Assembly: GCA_019925095.2 (NCBI GenBank)
Contig: JAHHIN020000030.1
Span: 6,349,001-6,413,000 of the forward strand
DNA length: 64,000 nucleotides
DNA from: Dendrolimus kikuchii
Lineage: Eukaryota; Arthropoda; Insecta; Lepidoptera; Lasiocampidae
Direction: 5' to 3'
This document shows positions 29,641 through 41,620 of this stretch, in pieces. The translations under genes were made by a program, and so were the position numbers. Positions within the stretch are counted from its first letter, which is position 1, and each line of letters begins with the position of its first letter. Below the pieces are notes generated by a model. The model ran no database searches, was not told where the DNA came from, and was given only the letters and a program-made list of their open reading frames with translations.

Positions 29641-31411
29641 TATAAATATGCGTTTTGACACAACGAACATTTATTTCGCTAATGCCGTTGAAATGCGGTC
29701 CGTACGGAGGACTATTGAGAAACTTGATGCGTTGATCAGCTAATTGTTGACTCATGTAGTTTTTATGCGAATTTGACTCTAGTAATGTATAGATTTCATC
29801 GAGTTTGCGTTTAGCGCCTAGAAAATTGGTTCCGCCGTCGCTATAAATCATAGCCACGGGACCTCTTCTACTAATAAAGCGGTTAAATGCTGCGAGGAAT
29901 AAGTCAGAACTCAAATCTGTAACTAACTCCAAGTGGAGAGCCTTTGTGGTTAGACAGCAAAATAGACAAATGTAAGCTTTCTGACTTTTCACGCCACGTC
30001 GACGAATATGCGTAATATAAAATGGACCGGCGTAATCTACCGACGTATAGACAAAAGCCTTGGCTTCGGACACACGAAACGATGGTAGATCACCCATCAA
30101 CGGAGAGGATGATTTAGGGTTAGATTTAAAACAAATGTTGCATTGGTGGACGCGTTGCCTTACTAGGTTTCTAGCTGACAGTATCCAGAACTTTTGTCTT
30201 AAAAGCGCTAATAAAAGTGAAGGACCAGTATGTAAATTAGAAATGTGAAAGTAGTCAACAATTAACTGTGTTAAGCGATGTTTTGAAGGAAGTACAATGG
30301 GGTGTTTTTGACCAAAATTGAGGTTTGAGTTTTTGAGTCGACCTCCGACGCGAATAATACTATCGGAGTCGATAAATGGGTTGAGTTTGAGAAGCGCTTT
30401 AGAGATGCGTTTGTTATTTTTAATAGCGTGTATATCTTGAGCGAAAAATGTATGTTGTACATGGCGTATGAGAAAGAGTTCAGCGGAATCTAAATCTGAT
30501 GGCGTAAGTATACCTGTTGAGCGTAATATTTTTGCGAAGCGTAAAACATAAACGGTTGCGCGTAATAATATTCTATAAGATGAAATGCGTTCTATTAAGT
30601 GATCGAGAATGTGTGTTTCCGATATATCTACGTTGGAAACTAAAGCTATAGTTTTCTTTTCTAATAAATTTTCGTCAATAGAAGTGACTTGGAACGGCTT
30701 AATAGGCCACTGCGAAAGCGGGTGGGAAACCCAACTGGGTCCGTTATACCAAAGCGGTAAGTTTATTAAGAGCTTAGATGTCACAGGTCGTGATAGTACG
30801 TCCGCGGGATTTTCATCACCGCTGACACGATACCAGTGATTAGCGGGTAGCTTAGAGTTCAATTCTGTTATCCTATTGGCTACAAAAGTGTGAAATCTAA
30901 AGGCGGGTGAGTGAATCCACGACAAACTGACAGTAGAATCAGAAAAAGCGTGAATAGAACTAACAGGGTAACGTTGAGATATGATGTCGCGGACTGAAGT
31001 GATGAGGTTGGCTAAAAGAAGCGCAGCGCACAGTTCAAGACGAGCGAGCGTGATTTTCTTAAGCGGAGCGATTCGCGATTTTGAGGTGAGTAGTTTAACA
31101 ACTCCAGGCGAACGTGAGTCTGGGCTAACGCGAATATATACAACTGCGCCATAACATTTTTCGCTAGCGTCAGCAAAGCCCACTAATGACACGTGACAAC
31201 CTGCGGTTATACCTATATGGCGCGGTATTTGTATTAGCGATAAATACGAAAGTTCGCTTTTGAACTGGGTCCACTTCTGTTCAATGGAATAAGGAACGGC
31301 CTCATCCCATGATAATTCGCGTTGCCAACACTCCTGTACTAACAATTTCATAAAGGCGGTTACAGGGCCTAGGATGCCCAAGGGGTCAAATAAACGAGCA
31401 GTAGCGGACAA
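29618..31411 (-). pseudogene. BEL-2 RNase H and integrase segment
   Basis: This is in the same frame as the RT segment and separated from it only by the TAA at 31415-31417. It begins SATARLFDPLGILGPV, the usual RT connection. The RNase H region has VGFADASEKCYGAVVY, ELCAALLLA, FSDSTVSLSW and DENPADVLSRP, the four acidic positions. The integrase has an HHCC zinc motif (KHRL...HISNLH...CNICFK), then SVDYAGPF, IYSDGGTNF and a later Glu in GISEINVRCVK. In intact elements these remove template RNA and insert cDNA. A frameshift at 29625 truncates the C-terminus. Confidence 0.88.
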
Positions 31412-31414
31412 GAT

Positions 31415-33007
31415 TTAGCGCTTTGTACATTGACCTTCATCAATTGTAGAAGTTTTATAGAGAAAAATATCCTCTTTAGGCTGCCACTGCATGCCTATAA
31501 TTTTAGTGCAGGCGTTAGAGTCAGAATCAAAATCTACAAGTTGGGTATTTTTATGTGAGTTAGGGATTTTATTCATAAATTTCGAGCTATTTGAGATCCA
31601 CTTCACTAATTTGAAACCACCGGCTAAGAACATATTAACCATTTGGTTGTATGCCTGTTCGGCGTCGACCAGGCCGTCCATGGACGATACATAATCGTCC
31701 ATATACATTCGAGTTGTGGCTTCACTAGCGGCGATTGGGTATTTGTCGCGCTCGTCAGCAGCAAGTTGCCGTACGACGCGCATAACGAGATAAGGCGAGA
31801 TTGAAACACCGAAAGAAACCCTATTAAATTGATAGGTATCGATCGCGGACTCTGAATCAAATCTAAATAAAATGCGTTGAAAAGATTGATGAGAAGGATT
31901 TAATTTTACACAAAAATACATTTTTTCTATGTCAGCGGAAAGAGCAATTGAGAAAATTCGTAAATTAATTAAAAGATCAAAAATATTAGTTTGTAAATTT
32001 GGACCCGTAAAAAGTAAATCGTTAAGCGATTTTCCAGAAGTGGTTTTACAACTTGCGTCAAGAACAACTCGAGTTTTAGAGGTGGTTTTATCGGGGCGAT
32101 ATACAGCCCTATGCGGTATATAATAAGAGTTAGCGGTTAAATTAGGGTTTTCGACTTTTGACAAGTATCCCCGTTCAATATAATCTTGAATAGTTACATT
32201 ATAGTCAGTCCGTAAGTCAGAGTTAGAGTTAAATTTTTTTTCTAAATTAAATAGGCGGCGCTTAGCGGTTGAATAAGAGTTACCTAGTTCTGAAAAGTCA
32301 GACTTAAACGGCAGACTCACAGTATAGGTCCCAGTATCATCACGAGAGTATGTAGATTGAAAAATGTTTTCACACTGTTCATCTTCTGGGCGTAAATGTT
32401 GTTTATGGGGTACACTTTCTAACTCCCAAAAACGTTGAGTGATAGTCTCTAAAGAGGGCGTCTGAGTATTACAGTAGAATGTTTTATTGCTTGGTTGCGA
32501 ACGCGGGACATCGCACTGAGCTCGACCCATCGCGACGTAGCCTAGTGTAGTTTCAACACCTACGATGGAGGATTGCGGAGAACATATTTTATTTTTACCT
32601 AATAAAAATGGGAATACTTCATTGCCTAGCAAACAGTCAACGCATGCAGGCGTGTAAAAATCGTCATCTGCCATGGGTAAATTCTGTAAATGCGTTGCCT
32701 GAGATAAACAAATCGGTGCGTTCGGTAAATAGTCTGTAATAGTGTCAATAACGCGGGCTAACACAGTGTATGTGTATCGCGTATCGAAACGAGATTGAAA
32801 AGTTAAATTGACAAAACCTTGCGAAACACTTTCCGAACGCCCTATTCCTTTAATTGTCATAGGAGAATAATTAATTTTTAAATTAAGTCTATTACAACAA
32901 TCTTGCGTTATAAAATTAGTCATAGATCCCGTGTCAAGAAATACACGCAACTTATGACGATTTCTATGCGTATCGTACGCATGTACAGAAGCGGTAGGTA
33001 ATAACAC
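31415..33007 (-). pseudogene. BEL-2 protease and reverse transcriptase segment
   Basis: This starts in the A17 aspartic protease (VFLDTGSMTNFIT). RT motifs follow: TRVVLDAS, DIEKMYFCVKL, YQFNRVSFGVSISPYLV and the catalytic RMYMDDYVSS. It ends at a TAA in the context CTKR-stop-ILSATARLF, where relatives have a sense codon. Coding continues upstream without a Met from about 33150 (reading PVPFTQCNTHSST), so the ATG at 33007 is not a true start; a one-base indel near 33150 separates this frame from gag. These proteins mature the polyprotein and make cDNA. Confidence 0.88.
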
Positions 33008-33089
33008 AGTAGAATTATTGTATTGCGGGTAGGTTATAGCAGAGAGCGATAAGTTATTTCTTTCGTATTGCGTTTGAATGTTATCTGAG

Positions 33090-34616
33090 TTAGCGACCTG
33101 AGAACGAGTAGATGAATGTGTATTGCACTGAGTGAACGGAACCGGCGGCGTCTAGTGAGAAATATAGATGCGTATGTGCTGAGAGTGTAAGCGGCGCGGA
33201 AGATTCGGGCGACGACGAATGTGCGTGCGCCGCCGTACTCGTCGAGATCGGACGACATCTTGAATTTATTTGTTGCGATATTACGGGCTGGATAGACATG
33301 TCTGCGGATGTTGTATTTTGTATGCCACTATAAGTATTAGAAGTATTGTTATCAGTGTGCGAGTAATCAATGTGTATAAATGTGTGATGTTTGCGTTGAC
33401 AAATTGAGCAGCGATTTTGTGATTTGCATTGTTTAATGTTATGAAAACCTAAACAGTTTTGACAAAAGTTGTATTTAGTGACGAGTGTATTGCGAGTTTG
33501 TATGTTTTGAGATAAGAAATGAGTGCATTTGTATAGTGCATGAGCGGGAGATATTTTACATATTGGACAATATTTGGGAATGTTTGAGTTCAATGATTGT
33601 GTTTGACTGTTTCGATTGAAGTGTGTTAGAGAATTAGCGTTTTGCGAAAGGTTTTTGTTAGCGGTATTAATGAAGAATGACTGTGTATGATAAGGTTTTG
33701 ACTGAGTAATGTTAGGTTTGTTTGGAATGTAGCTAGGTTTGTTTTGCGTAAATGTTGTGCGTAATGAGTGCATTCGACTTTGCTCTTTTATGAACTGTTT
33801 TAGAGAACTAAAAGACGGTATTTTTATATTTCTCTGAGACTGCTCAAATAAAGTAACAGTATTTTTATCAAGTTTATTAAGAGCAATATGCGTGATAATG
33901 AAGTCTGAGAGATCTTCAATCTCCAGACGTCGTAAAGCTGCCTCAGCTGAACAAAATTGTTCTAGGAAGGTGTCTAAAGATTGCCTTTTAAAGTTGAGCA
34001 TTTGTTCAAAATACTGTGACGCTTGTACTCGAACGTCATGATATTTATCAATTAGTGCATTCCAAATAATGTGGTAGTTTTCACCGGTTGGTGGAACACC
34101 TGAACAAACCGTCAGAGCATTTCGAGATAGTTTTCCTACTAAATATTGGGCTTTTTCAGCAGTAGTAAGCGTAGGGTTATCATGAATTAGCGATTTGAAG
34201 TTTTCGTAAAACACAGGCCATTTAGTGGGTGTGCCGTCAAAGGAGGCTAATTCAAGTGGCGGCAATTTTTTAGTGAGATTGTGTGCATCACGCGCTGAGT
34301 TCTCGCGACTTTTAGATATTGCCTTTTCGGTAGCAATGATCACACAATATAAATCATCAAATGCGTTAATTTCAGCGTATGAAGGTTTAGCGTCCTCATC
34401 TAGCTTTAAATAATGCAAGTTTAGAGTGTGAATAGTCTCTAAAAAGTCTAGCCTAGTCCTTTCTAAAGACTGGAAACGAGCTAAAAATAATGTTTCAAGC
34501 GCTGTGTCAGTTGTAACTTGTTGAGATAGGTCATACAACTCTTGTATTCTTTGGAACAAAGCTTCTTTCTTCGATTCCAAAAGCGTAACCTTGCGTCGTA
34601 AGTCTTTCTCTGCCAT
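33090..34616 (-). pseudogene. BEL-2 gag (508 codons, frameshifted at its end)
   Basis: The N-terminal 70 residues are helical (EKDLRRKVTLLESKKEALFQ). A DUF1759-like capsid region spans about 130-280 (LPPLELASFDGTPTKWPVFY, EKAQYLVGKLSRNAL). Zinc-binding clusters lie at about 350-420 (CPICKISPAHALYKC, CQNCLGFHNIKQC, CSICQRKHHTFIH). The final 25 residues are out of frame, because the protease frame takes over near 33150. Element translation probably begins at 34616, about 340 bp inside the 5' LTR boundary. Confidence 0.85.
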
Positions 34617-34957
34617 TGTTATGAAGAATAGAGTGAGTGTTAGTGTGTAGAGGGAGAGTATCTGCGTGTGAAATATATAATAATAAATAAATATGCGTTA
34701 TAATAAATTGAGATATATTTAAATATGAGTATATAATTTGAATTGTAGCGGTTAGCGTTGAGGGTGTATAAGTGAATAAAATGGCGGCCGCGCCGTATGT
34801 AGTAAAATGTAAAAATATACTAAATATATAGTGAATATGCGTGTGAAAAAATAGATATATAAATAACGGAGAGTTGTAAGGCTCGAGGGCGATAGAGTTA
34901 ATAGAGGAAGAGAGGAATAATAAGGGAAGGATGCGGATCGAGGGACCAGAGAAAGGA

Positions 34958-35033
34958 TGTGAGGTATAAGGGTACGCACCTTGCACAAATTTGTCGTGTC
35001 CTTCGATAGCTTAATGAGCAGGCAACAGTATAA
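34958..35033 (-). repeat. BEL-2 5' LTR, 3' portion
   Basis: In sense this is the end of the 5' LTR. It is cut off from the rest (38167-38402) by the DNA transposon. Its last four bases on the + strand, ATAA (35030-35033), are duplicated at 38163-38166. Confidence 0.85.
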
Positions 35034-38000
35034 GGGTCATAAACAGAACAACCAAAAAAATTGTGCATTTCATCAAAGTATTAAAACAATATACCTATTA
35101 GGCTATTATTTTTACTAAAAAATGTAACTAAACAAACATTTTAGTGATTTACCTTCAAATAGTTCTATTTTTGTTAATCGTTTAGAAGAAATGAAAAGAA
35201 ATGCATCAGTTATGTCCTCTTCCGTGGACCGTTTCCAGTTGACGTTCGTATGTTTATGAACGAATTAAAAATACATTGAACGAAAAAAATTATGTTTTTT
35301 TTTAATTCTTACCTTACTTATATCTTATTATTATTAATTAACGATATTGTAAAAAATAATCATCTTAAATAGACATATCATCACACATAAACTTATTGTT
35401 ATCAGTAGATCCGACTCCTTCCGTGGTCTCATTATAATACGTATTCGATACTGAATAATCGAAACGCATCTTGGCTTTATTTATTTTTGTTGGCAACACT
35501 TTTTTGCTGTCAGTTAAAACTTTCATGTTAGTGTGGTGAATGTGCGCTGTGTAAAAATAAAACAAAATTTTATTTTAATAAGTGTTTGACCATAATTTAC
35601 GTCAAAGATCGTTGTGACTTTTCTGTTATATTGATATTTTGGTAAGTATTGTCTTAAAAAATAGTTGCGCTGTATATCCTTGTGAGATATCGGCGGCCAT
35701 TGTTAAAATGCACATGAGTTTTTTACTAACCTCAATTTTTTTTATTTTGCACCGCTGTTTATAACCAATTTTCTCTTCTGTGGACAATCTTTTCAGGGGA
35801 CACTATGTCCACCGAAGGGTAAGCGTCCACGGAAGTGATCCTATTAAGCTTTGATACTTTTATGAAGAACATTTTGAATTAAATTAATACTTTTAAGCAC
35901 GTGCTACTTGGCGCTTTTATAAACTTGTATAAATTTTATTACTATTCTTTTAAACTTATAATAGGTATATGGTGTACAAATTATTTGTATAGTGCTAAAT
36001 TGATAAAGCTAACAAAATTAAACCCGAATAGTGTTTTATGGTGTGTGGGAGTAGAGAGGTTGTGCTTACCTTGACATAATCATTCATAGAAGATTCTACA
36101 AATACCCTTGGGACAAAAAAAAATTATGACCTTATACTATTATTCCATTATCACACGAACAACTTTCTCTTCTTTGATGGTCAATTTGAGCGACGAATCT
36201 CACAATACTTTGCATGACTTTTAGTCTCTAGCTTTGTGCGTATGTCTGGAATTTTGCTTTATTTTCAGGAAACGATGCCGCGAACATATAAATCTAATCT
36301 CCAGTTAAGTGACGAAGATAAAAAGGCTCGACGACGTGAACAAAAAAAAATGAGCATGCGTCGAGCACGAAAAAAACTGGACGAAATTGCTAAAGAAGAA
36401 ATAAGAAGAAAGGACAGGGAAAGGTATTATAAAAAGAAAGAAAAAGGTGAAATTAAAACAATTGACCAATATACTCCAAGACAGCAGCGTCAAATAAGAA
36501 AAATGTGACGGGAAAAATCAAAGAAACGACGTGAATTATTAAAAATGCGCAAAGCCGCAAATGTTCTACTGGCAGATAATACTCCACCGATAAGTCCTTC
36601 TTCATCATTTTCACGTATTGAAGTAGGAAGATTAATTGCTGCTCGCAACAAGAGAGAGAGAAAAGCAGAAAATGAGGCTTTGAAGATAAAGGTTTTAGAA
36701 ATGCGAAGAATTATTAAAAGATACCAAATGCGGATAAGAAGGCTGGAAGCAAAAAAACACAAAGTAATAAATAGGCCTAGTTCTAGCAATAATGCCTTGA
36801 AGAGAGATGTGAGAACAGCTGTTCATGATTTTTTAGTAAAGGATGAGTATAGCAGACTAACTGCGGGAAAAAACGAAACTATTACCAGCAAGAAAAGCAA
36901 GCGCCAGATGCGTTTATTGAATGATACACTCTTAAATTTGCACAAAGTTTTTCAAAACGAAACAGGCATGAAAATCTCATATCAAACATTTCGAAGATAC
37001 CGTCCATTTTGGGTTCTGTTTCCGAAAGCATCAACGAGAAATACATGTCTTTGTGCAAATTTTTTGGGCAAAGAATTTAATAATGTCAACAATATTATAT
37101 AGCATTACAGCGAGAAAGGCCATGGTAAAGGAGCCCCCGATGGCGTAGGTGGTTGCGTAAAGAGATTGTGTGACAATTCAGTTGCATTGGGTAAAGACGT
37201 GTCCAATTATAATAGTCTTATGACTTGCTTAAAGGAAAATTGTAGAGGTATAGAGATTTACGGCATCGGTGACCCCAGCATTCAAGACATTCAAGAAATT
37301 ATGGATCAGAGCCCTGTAAAAGCTTTCAAAGGGACTTTGAAGATACATCAACTCTCCTGGAGTCGAAATGAGTCAAACATTTTACACGCTAGAAGATTAA
37401 GTTGTCTATCTTGCTCAGCATGCATGATTTGTCCACATTTTGAAATCGGACAGATAACAGTTCAACACGAGAGGGTTGTATTCAATTCTCCAAATTCTAT
37501 GTCTCATGAAGGTACTTTGTCTCCAAGGAGTATATCGTCGTCTCAAGCTACAACAGAAACTTTTAGGTCTGATCTCATAACCCCAGAAGAAGAAATTTTC
37601 CAAAGCGCGCCTATTTGTCCTAAGAAAAGGTTGAGATTAATTTCTATTTCTGATGAATCAGAAATATTTCCTGTACATTCAAGAAAGAAAATTTTCTTCA
37701 GTCAGTGAAGATGAAGATTCTATATTTTAATACATATTTACAATTGCCTATTACCGCTGATTTTAGTTTTTAATAATTTTTCTAATGGTAACAGAAAAGA
37801 AATCACTTCCCTGGACATTTTTGTTTTATTTTTTTAATCAAGAAATATTTTATATGTTATTTTGTTTCTACTTTTAAACCTTAAAGTACACTGTAATTGT
37901 TATCATGTACAAGTTTATAAAGATTTGAAACTATCATTATTGATTGAATCTCTAGTTTTATCTTTTCTGTTGATATTTACATCTTTTCGGTGGACACTTA

Positions 38001-38162
38001 AAAATAAAAATATTATTAATTTCCTAGAAAATAAGGTTTTGATCTCTGAATTTAATCATACTGTGATATTTGTGTTATTATTCATAATAAATGTTGATTT
38101 TTTACACAAAAAGCGTCATTTTTTTATTTTCAACTTTTGAAACTCACATTTGTTTATGACCC
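35034..38162 (+). mobile_element. 3129-bp DNA transposon, copy 2 (with terminal repeats)
   Basis: Perfect 12-bp terminal inverted repeats GGGTCATAAACA (35034-35045) and TGTTTATGACCC (38151-38162) are flanked by the 4-bp duplication ATAA. The empty site can be read in the other BEL-2 LTR (CAGTATAACACTC at 28742-28754), which fixes the boundaries exactly. The transposase is broken in the same places as in copy 1, so it must have moved with help from another element. The 4-bp duplication excludes Tc1/mariner, hAT and piggyBac; Sola-type elements also make 4-bp duplications, but I do not assign it. Confidence 0.9.
36275..37708 (+). pseudogene. Transposase remnant, copy 2
   Basis: Same sequence as 18335-19768 apart from one base near 37321, with stops at 36506-36508 (TGA) and 37100-37102 (TAG), and the same junction between CLCANF and HYSEKGHGKG. 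Sharing of both stops and the deletion shows that the defect predates the split of the two copies. The basic helical N-terminus may still bind DNA if expressed, but the catalytic core is missing. Confidence 0.6.
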
Positions 38163-38166
38163 ATAA

Positions 38167-38402
38167 CACTCTCACATCTTCTAATTTCAATATATTAAAG
38201 TTTTATACACGTCGCGGCGCGGATGAATTGATTTTGAGAATTTATTTTTAAATATTTTTTTTGAGTGGAGACTTTTAGTACGTGTACGTGCGTAGCGAGC
38301 GGATTTTGCAACGTCTCGTTTTTGAAATGGTGCGGGGTAGAGGGGGGAGATTTTGGGTATGGAATGGGAAGGAATGAACGAATGGAATGAATGGCGCGTA
38401 CA
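38167..38402 (-). repeat. BEL-2 5' LTR, 5' portion
   Basis: The rest of the 5' LTR, beginning TGTACGCGCC in sense at 38402. It appears identical to the matching part of the 3' LTR. ATTTG follows at 38403-38407. Confidence 0.85.
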
Positions 38403-38407
38403 ATTTG
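38403..38407 (+). repeat. BEL-2 target duplication, right
   Basis: ATTTG, matching 28669-28673. Confidence 0.85.
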
Positions 38408-38504
38408 ATAATATTTTCCTATTGCGCTTTTATTTTTTAATTCTGTTTTTATATTCTCTTTTCTCTTCATTTCCTCTTCTTTTACAGTAGATATATAGAG
38501 ACTC

Positions 38505-38795
38505 AAGTCTTGGTAGTGTAATGGCTAGCGCATGCGTCCCAAACTCAAAGGGCACGGGTTTAAATCCTGGCCGGAACCCATGCACCACTTAGGCACTTTC
38601 CTGACCGGACTTGAATATACATATTGTTACAATTAACTCGTGCTAACAACGGTGAAGGACAACATCGCGATGCAACCTACACATCGAGATAATCAATGTG
38701 TCAAAACTGCCAAGCCGTCTTGGAAAAGCGTGGTGGGTACTGTCCATTCCCCTATTGCGGGACGTGTATGGGATGTTATTATTATTATATAGAGA
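38505..38795 (+). mobile_element. tRNA-derived SINE, copy 1
   Basis: The head is tRNA-like: an A-box-like TGGCTAGCGCATG (38527 region) and a B-box GGGTTTAAATCC (about 38557), as in RNA polymerase III promoters. A tRNA-unrelated body of about 200 bp follows. The same element lies full length on the - strand at 50220-50518, with the more canonical B-box GGGTTCGATCC. It is not a functional tRNA gene: no cloverleaf end is formed. Confidence 0.85.
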
Positions 38796-38814
38796 CTTAT
38801 ATACTTAAGTACAC

Positions 38815-39045
38815 CCACAGGGGGGCTTTGTGGCGAAGCCTTAGGTGAGTAGCGACATCCCGGACTTGACTCTGGGGGCCAAGGCAAGGCCCCCGCCTCC
38901 GTGCTTGCCTGAGCCGGCCGGCGCGGAGTGGAGATCGCTGGAGCTAAGATCCACGCTCCAGGGGTAGAAGTGATAAATGGTATAATGTCAGAAGTAGCCT
39001 CGGCGAACCTGCAGCCCACCTCTCTACACTCCTTAGCCATTCAGA
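38815..39045 (-). repeat. Dispersed repeat C, copy 1
   Basis: GGGGGCTTTGTGGCGAAGCC to CTCCTTAGCCA is the reverse of 55470-55685. In the 55-kb copy it leads into a (CTTT)n tail, so it is probably a retroelement 3' end. Confidence 0.6.
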
Positions 39046-39084
39046 TACATGTTGCCCCTGTCTGCTATGTCATTTTTTGGAGCC

Positions 39085-39385
39085 CATGCAGGGAGTAGCG
39101 AGTTACCGTCTGCCCATTTTTGCATGTTCCCCGAACTTTGAGACGGGCAGACGTCATAATCCCAGACCCGTAGTACCACTAGCAGTTCACCCCAATGGCC
39201 CGGTATTTCTTGTCCTCCTTTCCCTCAATAGTCCTACACTGGCCGGGGCTTGTCCTTGGGTGCACGTTTATTTGTTGTTGACAGGGTTAATCACCGGTCA
39301 GTGTCACGCCACATTTAGATTAAATTTGTCAAGAGGCCTCTAAGTGTTGGCCTTTCCATGGCCCCACGCAAGCCCTCCAAAAGTC
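39085..39385 (-). mobile_element. RTE-like LINE 3' region fragment
   Basis: In reverse this contains GTGGCGTGACACTGACCGG, as follows the RTE-type coding region at 54925. The right end (39335-39385) is the reverse of 54310-54355. I take it as 3' UTR and flanking sequence of the same family. Confidence 0.45.
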
Positions 39386-39557
39386 CGAGCCATTTCAATT
39401 TGACTACTCAATATTGTTACTTTGAACGAATTAAAATTAGTTTCCTGTTTTTATTTAAGCATTTCGATACCGATACATTCTTGACCCATTTCTTTTATAT
39501 GTTCACGTATATCTACATCCGTCACAGAGTTATTAATTCTTGAAACATATATATATT

Positions 39558-40355
39558 TCTTTTTTATAGCAGGAGTTCAGCAGACAGGCAGACGGCCCAC
39601 TTGATGGAAAGCGATTACCATCGCCTATGGACATTTGCAACACCAAAGTTGCTACAAATGCGCTGCTGCTCTCTTAAGGGAGACTGGAACCTGGTCACTA
39701 ATGCCGGAACACAACTCAAGGTTGTTATGGCGACATACTTTAGACCAGGGGTGGTAGCCGTCCAGTCGGGCAAATGCCCTACCATCTGGCTGTGGGTTGT
39801 TCTGTCGCCTCTTACATGTTAATTAAAAACAACCCAACATTATTTGAAAATTATAAAAGTGCCCGACATATTAATAAGAATAAAATTTGTATGCCTCCGC
39901 ATACCACTACATTATATGATAAAAGTGTGTTTGGGATGGCACCGAGAATATACAATAAGTTACCATATAATATAATGCAAGAAAGTAATATTCATATTTT
40001 TAAACAAAAATTATTCGAGTGGTTGACAAAAAAATCCTATTATAGCGTCCAAGACTATTTAAATGAGAGGTAATTAAGAAGATATTGTGTTGTATTGTTT
40101 AAATAAAATAAAAGATTTATAAGGCACCAAATTAAATATTATATAGAGATAGGTTAAGTAATTTTATATTGCGATGCTATGAAAGGCCAGCTAAGTAATA
40201 AGTTCTCAGCTATATTGAATAAGACCTATGTATTACACTTAGTTCGCAATAAAAATGATTTGATTTGATTTGATTTGATTTTATTTTATTTTGATTTGAT
40301 TTGATTCTTACGACAGGCCGTCCGGCCACAGGAAATTGTATTCTTTCTCCGTTAT
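39558..40355 (-). mobile_element. PolyA retroposon family A, copy 4, split by a LINE
   Basis: Family A sequence runs 39558-39815 and resumes at 40301-40355. The break has TCTTAC on both sides (39810-39815 and about 40301-40306), a target duplication around a 485-bp insertion. Confidence 0.75.
39816..40300 (+). mobile_element. CR1-group LINE 3' end nested in family A
   Basis: This begins in the C-terminus of a reverse transcriptase (VFGMAPRIYNKLPYNIM, then FKQKLFEWLTKKSYYSVQDY, stop near 40072). A 3' UTR follows and ends in repeated TGATT units. It is 5'-truncated and flanked by TCTTAC. Confidence 0.75.
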
Positions 40356-40359
40356 TGTG

Positions 40360-40614
40360 AGACTGTGCCGCTTGTATTTTACTAGTCGTTAATAGGGTCC
40401 CTCGCAGATTTTGCTGTTTTCTAGGCTTCTTATATGATACAACTTTAAATTCTTCCTCATCATTATTGGAGGTATTTCTTAAATTGGTTGAGTCATGCGT
40501 TGTTCTCTCCTGCACTTTATTTTCATTCGTGTGCACGCGTCGTTTACAGATCCACTTTTCATTCATCATTTTTATGGCCCGTGATCTTATAAGATACGTT
40601 GCAGCTAATCTCAC
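40360..40614 (-). pseudogene. LINE ORF1 fragment (possible)
   Basis: The - strand reads NDEEEFKVVSYKKPRKQQNL, then RGTLLTTSKIQAAQ, resembling the linker before the RRM-like domain in some LINE ORF1 proteins. It abuts family A. Weak evidence. Confidence 0.35.
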
Positions 40615-41040
40615 GCATTTTCCAGTACTCTTTCAATATTAGTGACTAGAAGATGTCTAATAATTCAAATATTTTTATAGGATAGAACTGGAATTAAATT
40701 CAATAAAGATGCGGATCTGGTAAGATCTCATTAAAATATGTTGTCACCTTTTTCTAATTACTCGGAGCTAGCACGATAACTAGATATGCACACCTATAGC
40801 TATTTTAAAATATCAGGTTTTTGAAGTGAAACTTCTTTAGAATTGTTGTGATTTGAAACTCGATGAAACGAAAAAGCGACACTAAAAAGAGATGAACATA
40901 TAAATCTACAGGACTAAGTCTGCGAGAGAATGAGATAGAATACTTTATATTTAATAATTTAAACACTATGTTCATACAGATAGAGTTGGAAATGTTTTGA
41001 AGTTTTTCGTTAATACTTCAAATTTCATGTAACAGTGCAA
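40615..41040. other. Spacer without recognised features
   Basis: AT-rich, no long open frame, no repeat structure that I can see. Confidence 0.35.
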
Positions 41041-41044
41041 AATT

Positions 41045-41220
41045 CGTCCGTCCTAGGGTGCAGTTGAAAACCAGCGTCAGGCTGTTGCCTGGCACATGCT
41101 GAACTGCACCTGTTTGGTGCCATCGCGAGACTTTTTTTTGTACAATTCATCAATCATCGTAGAAGTCACTGCCATGTATCTCGCTATGTGAAGACCAAAT
41201 AAACATGTTTTCTTTCTTTC
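41045..41220 (+). repeat. Structured repeat with (CTTT)n tail, member 2
   Basis: The outer arms GGTGCAGTT and AACTGCACC and an inner hairpin CAGGCTGTTGCCTG are followed by AATAAACATG and CTTTCTTTC. The design is the same as at 56255 and 58755 but with different stem sequence. Confidence 0.5.
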
Positions 41221-41254
41221 GTGTTTTAAAGATTAAATATATTATAACGATATA

Positions 41255-41507
41255 ATATCCGTAGCTGGCGGGAATACATTGATATCTCGACATACATCTT
41301 TTTTTATATATTCGTTTGGACGCTTCCTACGCCTGTGTTTTTATAAGAAAAAAATTGACAGTCCGAAATATTCATAACTTTTTAAGTTTTTTCATTTTGG
41401 TAATAATAGAATAACACGATTTATCATCACTAGTCAAACTTTAAAATTGCGCCCCTGTAACATTGACATTTTGAACATGTCAACATATTCACGCCAGCCA
41501 CGGATAT
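41255..41507. mobile_element. Small MITE-like element with terminal inverted repeats
   Basis: ATATCCGTAGCTGGCG near 41255 faces CGCCAGCCACGGATAT near 41492-41507. The arms stay similar for about 30 bp. No coding capacity. Confidence 0.45.
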
Positions 41508-41620
41508 CTCGAATGTGACTCACGAAATTTAGAATCCCTCCCACCCCTTGTCACACTTTGTTTTACTTCTACTGCGTGTGAACTGCACACACACATTTCA
41601 CTGTGGTTTTACTAATATAA

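Larger units (their letters stand above)
28674..38402 (-). mobile_element. BEL/Pao LTR retrotransposon BEL-2
   Basis: This is a complete element on the - strand with 312-bp LTRs and a 5-bp target duplication ATTTG. The LTRs run TGTACGCGCC to CCTCACA in sense and differ at two positions that I can see, so insertion was recent. The polypurine tract GGCCGGGGGAGA directly precedes the 3' LTR. Internal order in sense is gag, A17 protease, RT, RNase H, integrase and C-terminal domain. Lesions are a frameshift near 33150, a TAA at 31415-31417 and a frameshift near 29625. A 3129-bp DNA transposon lies in the 5' LTR. Confidence 0.92.

Noticed and set aside
38505..38580. A tRNA gene
   Set aside because: A- and B-box-like sequences are present, but the unit continues into a SINE body and has a second full-length copy at 50220-50518; no complete cloverleaf with an acceptor stem is seen.
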